The notes beneath the pieces are model-generated. The model did no database searches. It saw nothing but the letters and a program-made list of their open reading frames with translations, and was not told the origin of the DNA. Shown here in pieces: positions 9,047 to 17,141 of a stretch of DNA of 64,000 nt. The number at the start of each line of letters is the position of its first letter. Positions within the stretch are counted from its first letter, which is position 1. A program made the translations under genes and the position numbers. Origin of the DNA: Sulfitobacter sp. W027 (GTDB lineage Bacteria > Pseudomonadota > Alphaproteobacteria > Rhodobacterales > Rhodobacteraceae); contig NZ_CP083564.1 of the NCBI RefSeq assembly GCF_025143985.1, positions 745,501 to 809,500 on the forward strand, read 5' to 3'.

Positions 9047-10236
9047 TGGGACGTGCATTCTTGGTCGTGATCGACTCCGTGGGCATCGGCGGCGCGCCGG
9101 ACGCGGGGGAGTTCTTTAACGGCAATCTGCCCGATACCGGGGCCAACACGCTGGGCCATATCGCTCAGGCCTGTGCCGCGGGAGAGGCCGAACAGGGGCG
9201 GAGCGGACCGCTTGCGCTGCCCAATCTTGACCGGTTGGGTCTGGGCTCTGCCCTGAAGCTTGCCAGCGGTATGGAGGCGCCGGGTTTGAGTGCTGCGCCC
9301 GAAGGCCTCTGGGGGGCTGCGACGGAGGTTTCGCAGGGCAAAGACACCCCCTCGGGCCATTGGGAATTGTCCGGGCTGCCGGTGCCATGGGCTTGGCATT
9401 ACTTCCCCGATGAGACTCCCGCCTTTCCCGCAGACCTGACCGCAGAGGTCGCGCGGCTGGCGGGCACCGATGGCATCTTGGGCAATTGTCATGCCTCCGG
9501 TACGGCGATCATTGAGCGGCTGGGGGCAGCGCATTGCGAAAGCGACTGGCCGATCTGCTATACCTCCGCCGACAGTGTTTTTCAGATCGCCGCGCATGAA
9601 GAGACCTTTGGCCTCGACCGCTTGCTGAAGCTTTGCGAAGACATCGCGCCGCGCCTGCATGAGATGAAAGTGGGCCGTGTCATCGCGCGGCCCTTCACCG
9701 GAGAACCCGGCGCATTCGCACGTACTGCGAACCGCCATGACTACGCCATCATGCCGCCCAAACCGGTGCTGACCAATTGGGTGCAGAGCGCCGGGGGGCG
9801 GGTCTATGCGGTGGGCAAGATCGGCGACATCTTTACCATGCAGGGTATTGATGAGTTGCGCAAAGGGCCGGATGCCAAGCTGATGAAACATCTGCATGAT
9901 CTGGTGGATGACGCCGAAGACGGCAGCCTGACCTTCGCCAATTTCGTGGAGTTTGACAGCCTTTATGGTCACCGCCGCGATGTGTCGGGCTATGCCCGCG
10001 CGCTGGAGTGGTTCGACGGTGAGATCGGCAAGGTCATCGACGCGCTGCGGGAGGGCGATATGCTGATCGTCACAGCGGATCACGGCAATGATCCCACTTG
10101 GGCAGGCAGCGATCACACGCGCGAAAGGGTGCCGGTGCTGGTCGCCGGGACTGGGGCGGGGGAACTGGGGCAGATCGGCTTTACCGATGTCGCAGCGCTC
10201 GTCGCCGGGCATCTGGGGCTAGGGGTGCCAGCCTAG
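9046..10236 (+). CDS. deoB: Phosphopentomutase
   Basis: A 396-residue alkaline-phosphatase-superfamily mutase that turns (deoxy)ribose-1-phosphate into the 5-phosphate. It shows the metal-binding [11 protein letters not shown] near the N-terminus, the conserved [10 protein letters not shown] segment that carries the phosphorylated threonine, and the C-terminal ADHGNDPTW...DHTRE metal-site motifs. Length matches the family (about 390-410). Start overlaps the deoA stop by one base, so the two are coupled. The downstream deoxyribose-phosphate aldolase (deoC) is not in this operon and must lie elsewhere. Confidence 0.95.
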   Translation: MGRAFLVVIDSVGIGGAPDAGEFFNGNLPDTGANTLGHIAQACAAGEAEQGRSGPLALPNLDRLGLGSALKLASGMEAPGLSAAPEGLWGAATEVSQGKDTPSGHWELSGLPVPWAWHYFPDETPAFPADLTAEVARLAGTDGILGNCHASGTAIIERLGAAHCESDWPICYTSADSVFQIAAHEETFGLDRLLKLCEDIAPRLHEMKVGRVIARPFTGEPGAFARTANRHDYAIMPPKPVLTNWVQSAGGRVYAVGKIGDIFTMQGIDELRKGPDAKLMKHLHDLVDDAEDGSLTFANFVEFDSLYGHRRDVSGYARALEWFDGEIGKVIDALREGDMLIVTADHGNDPTWAGSDHTRERVPVLVAGTGAGELGQIGFTDVAALVAGHLGLGVPA

Positions 10237-10306
10237 CCGCGCAGCCTTTGCTTGCGAGCGGGGCGCTTGTGCGGCTAGAAGCGAGGCAAATAAAGGAGCC
10301 TGCCGC

Positions 10307-10948
10307 ATGACCGATACCCCCAATCATCTGACGATCGTTGACCATCCGCTGGTGCAGCACAAGCTGACCATCATGCGCGACAAGGACACGCCCACGGCGG
10401 TGTTCCGGCAATTGCTGCGCGAGATCAGCCAGTTGCTGGCCTATGAGGTCACGCGCGGCCTGCCGATGACCACCAAACGCATCGAAACCCCAATGCAAGA
10501 GATGGACGCGCCAACGCTCGACGGTAAGAAACTGGCGCTGATCTCGATCCTGCGGGCGGGCAATGGCTTGATGGACGGTGTGCTGGAACTGATCCCCTCG
10601 GCGCGGGTCGGTTTTGTCGGTCTGTATCGTGACGAAGAGACGCTGCAGCCGGTGCAGTATTACTTCAAAGTGCCTGAAGGGCTGGATGATCGTCTGGTGA
10701 TTGCCGTCGATCCGATGCTCGCCACCGGCAACTCCTCAGTCGCCGCCATTAATCTGCTGAAACAGGCAGGCGCCACCAATATCATCTTCCTCTGCCTGCT
10801 GGCTTCGCCCGAAGGCGTGGCCACCATGAAGAAAGCCCATCCCGACGTGCGCATCGTCACAGCTTCGCTGGACGAAGCGTTGAACGAGAAGGGCTATATC
10901 ATTCCGGGACTCGGCGACGCGGGCGACCGGATGTTTGGCACCAAGTGA
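10307..10948 (+). CDS. upp: Uracil phosphoribosyltransferase
   Basis: A 213-residue enzyme making UMP from uracil and PRPP. The PRPP-binding segment [10 protein letters not shown] is intact, as are the N-terminal DHPLVQHKL and the C-terminal [11 protein letters not shown] that binds the uracil. AAAGGAG sits 9 bases upstream of the ATG. It lies 70 bases after deoB on the same strand and closes the salvage operon logic: phosphorylase-released uracil is captured as UMP. The gap before it could hold a separate promoter, but I see no convincing hexamers. Confidence 0.96.
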   Translation: MTDTPNHLTIVDHPLVQHKLTIMRDKDTPTAVFRQLLREISQLLAYEVTRGLPMTTKRIETPMQEMDAPTLDGKKLALISILRAGNGLMDGVLELIPSARVGFVGLYRDEETLQPVQYYFKVPEGLDDRLVIAVDPMLATGNSSVAAINLLKQAGATNIIFLCLLASPEGVATMKKAHPDVRIVTASLDEALNEKGYIIPGLGDAGDRMFGTK

Positions 10949-10968
10949 TCGGGTAAAATCAGCAATTT

Positions 10969-10999
10969 AGCGCGCGGTGCTTTACTCAGACCGCGCGCT
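10969..10999. repeat. Perfect 10-bp inverted repeat downstream of upp
   Basis: AGCGCGCGGT (10969-10978) and ACCGCGCGCT (10990-10999) are exact inverted repeats separated by 11 bases, 20 bases after the upp stop. No T tract follows, so it is an mRNA-end hairpin or Rho-linked stop rather than a classic intrinsic terminator. Confidence 0.6.
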
Positions 11000-11035
11000 G
11001 ATGCATCGTTCTACCAGATAGTGTGGGGGCATTAG

Positions 11036-12475
11036 ATGACACTTACCAAAAGTATTGCCATGGCAGTGATTGTGGTCGCTTTGGGCGTCGGCGGATCGCA
11101 GACCCAAGCGCAAAACAGCCGCAGCCAGCCAGCCGAATTTCCGCCGTCCTCCTACAAAGGCAAGCAATATGTCGACAGCGCGGGATGTGTGTTCATCCGT
11201 GCGGGCATCGACGGCAATGTGTCATGGGTGCCCCGTATGAGCCGGGCGCGCGAACAGGTCTGTGGCTTCCAGCCGACCGGCGGCGTGCCGGTTGCAGCGG
11301 CCCCAGCGGCCAAAGTCGCGGCAGCGGAGAATATCACGGTCGAAGCCGCGCCGGCCAAGAGACCCCCGTCCCGCGTTGCCGAGGTGCCTGCGGCGAAGGC
11401 AAAAGCCCCCGTGGCCCGGCCCGCACCGCAAAAAGTAGTGCGCCGCGTGGCGCCGGCCCCGGTTCGCACATCCGCGCCCAAAGTCGTGCGCGAGACCGCT
11501 CCGCGCCCTGTCCCCGTCGTGCCAAGCAGACCCGTCGCCTTGGCCGCTCCGGCACCGGCTGGTTTTGCCACCGCTTGTCCCGGCGCTTCGCCTCTGTCGC
11601 AGCGCTACATGCGGCGCAGCGATGGCTATAGCGTGCGCTGTGGCCCGCAGGCCGAACCGATCGTGACGGGCCGTCTTGCCCCTTCAAGCCCGCAGCGTGG
11701 TACGGCACCGCAGCCCTACCGCAGCGCAGGCGTAATGCCCGGCGTAGCTGCAGCGCCCGTACGGATCGTGGCACCTGTCGCGGTTGCCGCCCCGGTGGTC
11801 AGCGCGCCACCTGCCCGGGCCGTGGGCACCCAAACGCGCATCGTGCCGAAACATGTGGCGATCAACCGTCTGAACACGACCAACGTCAAAGTTCCCCACG
11901 GCTATCGTAAGGTTTGGGAGGACGACCGTCTGAACCCGCACCGGGTCGAGCAGACCTTGGAAGGCCGCGCCGATATGCTGCTGGTCTGGACCCAGACCGT
12001 ACCGCGTCGTTTGGTGAACAAGGCCACCGGCGAAGACGTGACCGCCAAAGTGCCGCTGATCTACCCCTATCTTGATATCGAAACACAGAGTCGCAAACTG
12101 GGTCTGGTTAAGATTGTTGAGCGGGACGGCCAAGTAGTGAAACGCGTTGTGCGCTACCGCAATGCCGCGCCGGTCCACCGCGACGCGCGCCCGATCAAAG
12201 CAGAGCCGGTCTATTCCAGCCGGTCGACCCTTGCACCACAGCCAACCGCAAACGCGGGTTACGTTCAGGTTGGTGTCTTTGGCAGCCCGGCCAATGCGCA
12301 ACGTGCGGCGCGTCAGATCGCGTCCATGGGCCTGCCCGCCCGCATCGGCAAACAGACCCGCGGCGGCAAGACCTATCACAGCGTTCAGGCTGGTCCCATC
12401 GCGGGCGGATCTGTTCAAGCGGCGGTCGGCCAGTTGCGCCGGGCGGGATACCGGGATGCCTACCTGCGCCGCTGA
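11036..12475 (+). CDS. Exported SPOR-domain protein
   Basis: A 479-residue protein with a Sec signal peptide (MTLTKSIAMA..., cleavage near AQAQ, residue ~26). A short cysteine-containing region follows (SAGCVFIRAG ... EQVCGFQ), then a long Ala/Pro/Val-rich low-complexity linker (about 85-270), a second folded region with ACPGAS and HGYRKVWED, and a C-terminal SPOR domain (YVQVGVFGSPANAQRAARQI, about 405-479). SPOR domains bind denuded peptidoglycan at division sites, so a periplasmic, septum-associated role is likely, though unproven here. The gene is monocistronic with GGGGG 9 bases before its ATG and a strong terminator downstream. Confidence 0.85.
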   Translation: MTLTKSIAMAVIVVALGVGGSQTQAQNSRSQPAEFPPSSYKGKQYVDSAGCVFIRAGIDGNVSWVPRMSRAREQVCGFQPTGGVPVAAAPAAKVAAAENITVEAAPAKRPPSRVAEVPAAKAKAPVARPAPQKVVRRVAPAPVRTSAPKVVRETAPRPVPVVPSRPVALAAPAPAGFATACPGASPLSQRYMRRSDGYSVRCGPQAEPIVTGRLAPSSPQRGTAPQPYRSAGVMPGVAAAPVRIVAPVAVAAPVVSAPPARAVGTQTRIVPKHVAINRLNTTNVKVPHGYRKVWEDDRLNPHRVEQTLEGRADMLLVWTQTVPRRLVNKATGEDVTAKVPLIYPYLDIETQSRKLGLVKIVERDGQVVKRVVRYRNAAPVHRDARPIKAEPVYSSRSTLAPQPTANAGYVQVGVFGSPANAQRAARQIASMGLPARIGKQTRGGKTYHSVQAGPIAGGSVQAAVGQLRRAGYRDAYLRR

Positions 12476-12492
12476 ATGTGGTGAGTTTACGC

Positions 12493-12530
12493 AAAAGGCC
12501 AGCCGCGGTTTCGCCCGGCTGGCCTTTTTT
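12493..12530 (+). terminator. Strong intrinsic terminator of the SPOR gene
   Basis: AAAAGGCCAGCCG (12493-12505) pairs over 13 bp with CGGCTGGCCTTTT (12516-12528) and a T run continues to 12530. On the other strand it also provides an A/T-flanked stem, so it could act on the convergent gene at 12547. Confidence 0.92.
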
Positions 12531-12546
12531 TAATGATGCAGGGTGG

Positions 12547-13560
12547 TCAACCGCCGCAGATGTTTTGCAATCTCAGCCAATCGGCATCCGACAGTAGCGG
12601 CGCGGTCAGTTTGCCGCTCATCGGATCGCCTTCAATCAAGGGCAGGGTGGTTTCGCCCGTGATGTCGCGGGCATAGGCGTAGGGGCTGCTGCGCAGTTCA
12701 GCCTTGGCAAAACGGGCCAATTGCGCCTCGATTGATGGTTTTGCAGCGGGGCGCATGAGCAGGTTCTCGGCATAGGCGTCGAGCGCCTCCGAGGAGACAT
12801 CGCCCGTGGTCAGCAAGCGGAAGTTCTCGCGCAGGCCAACCGCTTCGAGCAGCGCACGCAGGGGGTCATTCTCTGTCCGCACAACATCTTCGGTCAGCAC
12901 ATATCCTGCAGCGACGTCAGGTTCTTCATGATCCTCTAGCACAGCGCGGTCCAGAACAATGAGACGTCCGGGCAAATGCAGGCTGGGGCGGGTCATGTCG
13001 GGCAGGATCGCCACACGCCCCACCTCTAACCGCTTGGAAAGGCGCGTCAATGCAACGCTGCCCCCGGCGCTATCGCAGGCCGGACCGGAGACACGTTCGA
13101 GCCGTTTCAGCAACGCAGTGCCCAAGGAAGCGCGTTTCACGTCCGGAACCACTTTGATGGCGTGATCGCGCAGCGCGCCGGGCATCCAAAAGACCGCCAG
13201 TGCCGCCACAACGGCCACGGATGCCGCCATGCCCATCCATCGCAAGCGTCCGGGCTTTGGACGGCTGCGGTTGATCGCGCGGCGCAGCTTTTCGATGGCC
13301 TCGATCATCTCGGTTTCGTTGTCAGGCAGTTCCAGCGTTTCGCCCGGATCACCGTCCGGATGATAGAGCGCGGGGGTCTGGCCCGTGTTGGCCCGTTCAA
13401 TCGCCGCCAGCGACCAATGGGTGAGCGCTTGGTCCTTGAGATCACTGATCACCAGCGTCGCATCGCCGATAGATACGATCACCTCGCGCCGCTGCGCATC
13501 GGGCGTGGCGCGCCAGAGGCCCGTCGCTTCGAGCCGGGCGTATTTTGTCAAGGCGGTCAT
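12547..13560 (-). CDS. Conserved single-pass membrane protein of unknown function
   Basis: A 337-residue protein that I do not recognise. Residues 1 to ~105 are cytoplasmic-type and mention-worthy for an ISDLKDQALTHWSLAAI segment. An Arg/Lys-rich stretch precedes one transmembrane helix (MGMAASVAVVAALAVFWMPG, ~109-128), and the remaining ~205 residues, presumably periplasmic, contain GPACDS and a final cysteine (NICGG). The ATG at 13560 is preferred over an in-frame TTG 60 bases upstream, although neither has a strong Shine-Dalgarno. It is downstream of, and co-oriented with nothing closer than, the acyl-CoA synthetase stop at 13647, but that gene reads toward it with an 86-base gap, so co-transcription is possible. 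Confidence 0.65.
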   Translation of the reverse strand: MTALTKYARLEATGLWRATPDAQRREVIVSIGDATLVISDLKDQALTHWSLAAIERANTGQTPALYHPDGDPGETLELPDNETEMIEAIEKLRRAINRSRPKPGRLRWMGMAASVAVVAALAVFWMPGALRDHAIKVVPDVKRASLGTALLKRLERVSGPACDSAGGSVALTRLSKRLEVGRVAILPDMTRPSLHLPGRLIVLDRAVLEDHEEPDVAAGYVLTEDVVRTENDPLRALLEAVGLRENFRLLTTGDVSSEALDAYAENLLMRPAAKPSIEAQLARFAKAELRSSPYAYARDITGETTLPLIEGDPMSGKLTAPLLSDADWLRLQNICGG

Positions 13561-13646
13561 GGGGTTCTGCTGCGGGCCTGTCAATTTTCGCCACTCTACC
13601 ACGCGCTGCGGGATCAGCAATGGGAGGTGACATAATGCGCCCCGTC

Positions 13647-15272
13647 TTACAGCGCTGCAGCCCGTTTTCGGAGTTCAAATTTCTGTATCTTCCCCGTGGA
13701 GGTCTTGGGTAATTCGCCGAAAACCACCCGTTTGGGCGTTTTGAACCCGGCAAGGCGTTCGCGGGTAAAGGCAATCAACACGTCTTCGGTGGTGTCAGCC
13801 CCCGGTTTTAGCTCGACAAAGGCGCAGGGCACTTCGCCCCATTTCTCGTGCGGTTGGGCCACCACGGCAGCCAGATTGACCGCTTCATGGCCCATCAGCA
13901 CGCCCTCAACCTCGACACTTGAGATATTCTCTCCGCCCGAGATGATGATGTCCTTGGCGCGGTCGGAAATCTGGATATAGCCGTCAGGATGCTGCACCGC
14001 GATGTCGCCGGAGTGGAAGTAACCGCCGGCGAAGGCTTCGGCGGTGGCCGCGGGGTTCTTGAGGTAGCCTTTCATCACCGAATTGCCGCGGATCATGATT
14101 TCGCCCTGTGCGGTGCCGTCGCGCGGGGTCTGGGCCATCTCGGCGTCCATGACCGTGATCTCTTCCATCATCGGCATGGCGATGCCTTGGCGGGCTTTGA
14201 TCCCGGCGCGCTCGGCCTCCGGCAACCGGTCCCACTCGCCTTGCCAGAGGCATTCGGTGACATGACCAAAGGTCTCGGTCAGCCCGTAGACCTGTGTGAC
14301 GTTGAAGCCCAGTTTCTCAATCTTTGACAGGGTTGCGGGGGCCGGCGGCGCGCCTGCGGTGAAGACTTCGACCCGGTGATCGAAGGCGCGGCGATCTTGT
14401 GCAGCGGCATTGACCAGCATGTTCAGCACGATGGGCGCGCCGCCGAAATGGGTGACGCCGTGCTCCGCGATAGCGTCGTAGATCGCACCCGCGGTGATGT
14501 CGCGGCAGCAGACCAGCGTGCCACCCAAAAGCGGCATCATCCATGTGTGATTCCAGCCGTTGCAGTGAAACAGCGGCACGATCTGCATGAAGACCGGGCG
14601 CAACACCATCTGCCAGCTTACCACCGTGCCCATCGTCATCAGGTAGGCCCCGCGATGGTGATAGACCACGCCCTTGGGCCGCCCGGTGGTGCCGGAGGTA
14701 TAGTTCAGCGCGAGGCTTTCCCATTCGTCATCGGGCATGATCCAGTGAAAGTTCGGATTGGCCTCGGCCAACAGGTCTTCGTATTGCGGATGCCGGCCGC
14801 TGGCCGGAAAGCCGGCGTCGGCGTCGGCCACTTCGATGATCGCGGGGCAGGTGCCCTCCATCCGCGCGCAGGCGTCTTCGGCCAGCGGCAGAAACTCAGT
14901 ATCGACCAGCAGCACCTTGGCGCCCCCGTGGTCGAGGATGTAAGCCACCGTCCCAGCATCAAGGCGGATGTTGATGGTGTTGAGCACGGCGCCGCAGGCC
15001 GGCACGCCGAAATGCGCCTCGGCCTGCGCGGGGAGGTTGGGGATCAAGGTCGCGACCACGTCGCCGGGGGCCACGCCGATTTCGGACAGAAGGGCGGCGA
15101 GGCGCGTGCAACGGTCATGGTACTGGGTATAGGTGACGCGGTGGTCCCCGTAGATCACCGCGGTCTGTCCGGCAAAAACCTCTGCCGCCCGGCGCAGATG
15201 CGACAAGGGCGTCAGCGCCACAAAGTTCGCTGCACATTTCTCAAGCCCGCGCTCGTCCGACATCCACCCCAT
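13647..15272 (-). CDS. AMP-dependent acyl-CoA synthetase
   Basis: A 541-residue ANL-superfamily ligase that would activate a short-, medium- or branched-chain carboxylate to its CoA ester. The P-loop-like YTSGTTGRPKG lies at ~190-200, the adenine-binding YGLTETFG at ~309-316, the hinge SDRAKDIIISGGENIS at ~426-441 and the catalytic lysine in STGKIQKFELR near the end. The N-terminus (NFVALTPLSHLRRAAEVF) belongs to the broad fatty-acyl/AAE-like subgroup, not to the DmdB (methylmercaptopropionate-CoA ligase) type I remember. The ATG at 15272 has GGGAGGGG 6 bases upstream. It is divergent from the DMT transporter. The substrate is not readable from sequence. Confidence 0.88.
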   Translation of the reverse strand: MGWMSDERGLEKCAANFVALTPLSHLRRAAEVFAGQTAVIYGDHRVTYTQYHDRCTRLAALLSEIGVAPGDVVATLIPNLPAQAEAHFGVPACGAVLNTINIRLDAGTVAYILDHGGAKVLLVDTEFLPLAEDACARMEGTCPAIIEVADADAGFPASGRHPQYEDLLAEANPNFHWIMPDDEWESLALNYTSGTTGRPKGVVYHHRGAYLMTMGTVVSWQMVLRPVFMQIVPLFHCNGWNHTWMMPLLGGTLVCCRDITAGAIYDAIAEHGVTHFGGAPIVLNMLVNAAAQDRRAFDHRVEVFTAGAPPAPATLSKIEKLGFNVTQVYGLTETFGHVTECLWQGEWDRLPEAERAGIKARQGIAMPMMEEITVMDAEMAQTPRDGTAQGEIMIRGNSVMKGYLKNPAATAEAFAGGYFHSGDIAVQHPDGYIQISDRAKDIIISGGENISSVEVEGVLMGHEAVNLAAVVAQPHEKWGEVPCAFVELKPGADTTEDVLIAFTRERLAGFKTPKRVVFGELPKTSTGKIQKFELRKRAAAL

Positions 15273-15366
15273 GCGACCCCTCCCAAGGCATTGGTTGCGA
15301 TTTGGGGTTGAGTATTGCTGTCGGGACGTGACTTTGAAAAGAGGGCAGGAGCGAAAAGGAGGGCAG

Positions 15367-16299
15367 ATGCAAGACGCAGCAGTGAAATCGGGGCTGGCGG
15401 CGCTTTGCGCGGTGGGCGGTATGGCGGCTCTGGGCCTGACGGATAACTTCGTTCCCTTTATTACCGAGCGCGGCTCGCTCTGGCAGTTTCATTTTGTGCG
15501 CGGGCTCATGGCCGTGGCCATTCTAGTGGTGCTGGCGGCCTTTGGTTTCGGCATCTTGCGCCCGCGGCGGTTCTGGGCCGTGGCGGGGCGCAGTCTGTTT
15601 CAGGCCGGTGCCATGCTGATCTATTTCGGCTGTCTGGCTTTCCTGCCCATTGGCGTGGTTGTGGCAGGGCTCTTCACATCGCCGCTTTTCGTGCTGATGA
15701 TCTCGGCCCTGTTTCAGGGCAAGCATGTCGGACCATCGCGGTGGGGCGCTGTGGTGGTGGGCTTTGCCGGGGCGTTGATGGTGATCCGGCCTAATCCGAA
15801 TGATCTGGACCTCGTGGCCTTCCTGCCGCTGCTGGCGGGTGTGCTCTATGCCATCGGCGCCGTGGCGACGCGGGCGTGGTGCGAGGGCGAGAGCACGATG
15901 GTCATGACTGCGGGGTTTTTCGCCATGTTGTCGGTGATGGGCGGTATTGGCATGTTAATTTTGCCGGGGGCCGAGGTGACAGGGGCCGAAGGTTTCGTGA
16001 GCCGCACTTGGGGGCCGCTGGATGCCGCCATGTGGTTCTGGATCGCGGTGCAGGCGGTTGGCTCGCTGGTGGGCATCGGCTTGTTGGTGCGCGGCTATCA
16101 GTTGGGCGAGGCGGGGCATGTGGCGATCTTCGAGTATTCGCTGCTGATCTTTGCCAGCTTCTGGGCTTGGGTGCTTTGGGGGCAGACAGTCTCACCGCTC
16201 GGCTTTGTCGGCATGGCGATGATCGCGGGCGCGGGGGCGGTGATCGCCCTGCGCAGCGACGCGCCCTCGCCGCTGCGCGCACCGGAGGCGGCGGAGTGA
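15367..16299 (+). CDS. EamA/DMT-superfamily transporter
   Basis: A 310-residue inner-membrane protein with about ten hydrophobic segments arranged as two EamA repeats (the AALCAVGGMAALG opening, and LPLLAGVLYAIGAVATRAW beginning the second half). DMT members usually export metabolites such as amino acids; no substrate can be assigned. AGGAGGG lies 5 bases before the chosen ATG at 15367, which gives the usual short cytoplasmic N-terminus. The frame is open further upstream, but those codons overlap the divergent synthetase promoter. The stop overlaps the next gene's GTG start by 3-4 bases, so the pair is translationally coupled. Confidence 0.87.
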   Translation: MQDAAVKSGLAALCAVGGMAALGLTDNFVPFITERGSLWQFHFVRGLMAVAILVVLAAFGFGILRPRRFWAVAGRSLFQAGAMLIYFGCLAFLPIGVVVAGLFTSPLFVLMISALFQGKHVGPSRWGAVVVGFAGALMVIRPNPNDLDLVAFLPLLAGVLYAIGAVATRAWCEGESTMVMTAGFFAMLSVMGGIGMLILPGAEVTGAEGFVSRTWGPLDAAMWFWIAVQAVGSLVGIGLLVRGYQLGEAGHVAIFEYSLLIFASFWAWVLWGQTVSPLGFVGMAMIAGAGAVIALRSDAPSPLRAPEAAE

Positions 16300-16940
16300 T
16301 CATCAGCCGAGGCCGCCGCTATATCTTCGTGCATATCCCCAAGACCGGGGGCACCTCGCTGGCGCTGGCGTTGGAGGGGCGGGCGATGAAGGATGACCTG
16401 ATGCTGGGGGATACGCCCAAGGCGCTGAAGCGGCGGCGGCGGTTGCAGGGGGCGCAGGCGGCGGGGCGGTTGTGGAAACATTCGACGCTGGCGGATGTGG
16501 ATGGGCTGGTCTCGGCGGAGGAATTGGGCGGGCTGTTCTGCTTCACACTGGTGCGCAATCCTTGGGACCGGGTGGCGAGCTATTATCGCTGGCTGCGTGG
16601 GCAGGGGTTTGCCCATCCGGCGGTGCATCTGGCCAAGGCGGAAAGTTTCGCGGGGTTCTTGCGGCACCCGCAGACGCAGACGAGTTTGCGGGCTTGGCCA
16701 GCGCGGCGGTATATGCAGGATGCCGCGGGTCGGGAGTGGTGCGATCTATATATCCGGTTGGAGCATTTCGCGGCGGATGCGCAGCCGTTGTTTGCGCATT
16801 TGGGGTTTGAATTAGAACTGCTGCAAGAGAACGTTTCGGCACAGGGCGGTGCGGACTATACACCAGAGTTGCGCGATATTGTGGCCCAGGTCTGCGCCGA
16901 GGACATCGCGCGTTTTGGCTACGCTGACGACGGCCCCTAG
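16296..16940 (+). CDS. Sulfotransferase family protein
   Basis: A 214-residue protein with the PAPS-binding motifs of sulfotransferases: FVHIPKTGGTS near residues 11-21 (5'-phosphosulfate loop) and LVRNPWDRVASYYRW (3'-phosphate loop, ~85-99). It would transfer sulfate from PAPS to a carbohydrate or other hydroxyl acceptor. GTG at 16296 is the start: GGAGG lies 7-11 bases upstream and the codon overlaps the transporter stop (GTGA). Its acceptor is unknown. Coupling to a DMT exporter hints at export of a sulfated or related small molecule, but this is inference only. The stop codon abuts the first palindromic element. Confidence 0.82.
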   Translation: MIISRGRRYIFVHIPKTGGTSLALALEGRAMKDDLMLGDTPKALKRRRRLQGAQAAGRLWKHSTLADVDGLVSAEELGGLFCFTLVRNPWDRVASYYRWLRGQGFAHPAVHLAKAESFAGFLRHPQTQTSLRAWPARRYMQDAAGREWCDLYIRLEHFAADAQPLFAHLGFELELLQENVSAQGGADYTPELRDIVAQVCAEDIARFGYADDGP

Positions 16941-17100
16941 GCCCGGAATGAAGCCGCAGGCGCCGGGCCATCGCCTGCCCGCCCCCCGGGTAGGCGATTT
17001 GGTGAGGCTGGATGGTACTTCGCGAGCGCACATCACAGCTGAGAGATAAAGTGGCAAAAGCCTACGTAGGATCGCCGACCCGCGGGCAGGCGATGACCCT
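16940..17100. repeat. Palindromic intergenic element, copy 1
   Basis: A 161-bp element directly after the sulfotransferase stop. It contains hairpin H1 (GGCCCGG ... CCGGGCC), hairpin H2 (ATCGCCTGCCCG 16970-16981 with CGGGTAGGCGAT 16987-16998, 12 pairs including one G-U), a 72-base spacer, and palindrome H3 (ATCGCCGACCCG 17071-17082, CGGGCAGGCGAT 17083-17094). The right arm of H3 is the exact reverse complement of the left arm of H2. Copy 2 (38399) matches it at 67 of the first 71 bases and 30 of the last 32, counted by eye. Not a family I can name. Confidence 0.85.
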
Positions 17101-17110
17101 TGCGGTCCCA

Positions 17111-17135
17111 ATAAAAAGGGGCGCCGAAGCGCCCC
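17111..17135 (-). terminator. Terminator of the beta-oxidation operon
   Basis: GGGGCGC (17118-17124) and GCGCCCC (17129-17135) close a TTCG tetraloop when read on the minus strand, followed by five T and AT. It lies 7 bases beyond the fadJ stop. Confidence 0.9.
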
Positions 17136-17141
17136 GATCTA

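Noticed and set aside
10969..10999. Hairpin after upp as a classic intrinsic terminator
   Set aside because: Stem is perfect, but no T run follows on either strand; recorded only as an inverted repeat.
13561..13620. TTG at 13620 as start of the membrane protein at 12547
   Set aside because: Adds 20 residues without a plausible function; the ATG at 13560 is the simpler choice, though neither has a strong Shine-Dalgarno.
17036..17047. CAGCTGAGAGAT shared by element 1 and element 3 as a conserved functional core
   Set aside because: It lies at different distances from the terminal palindrome (23 versus 5 bases), so the match is probably chance.
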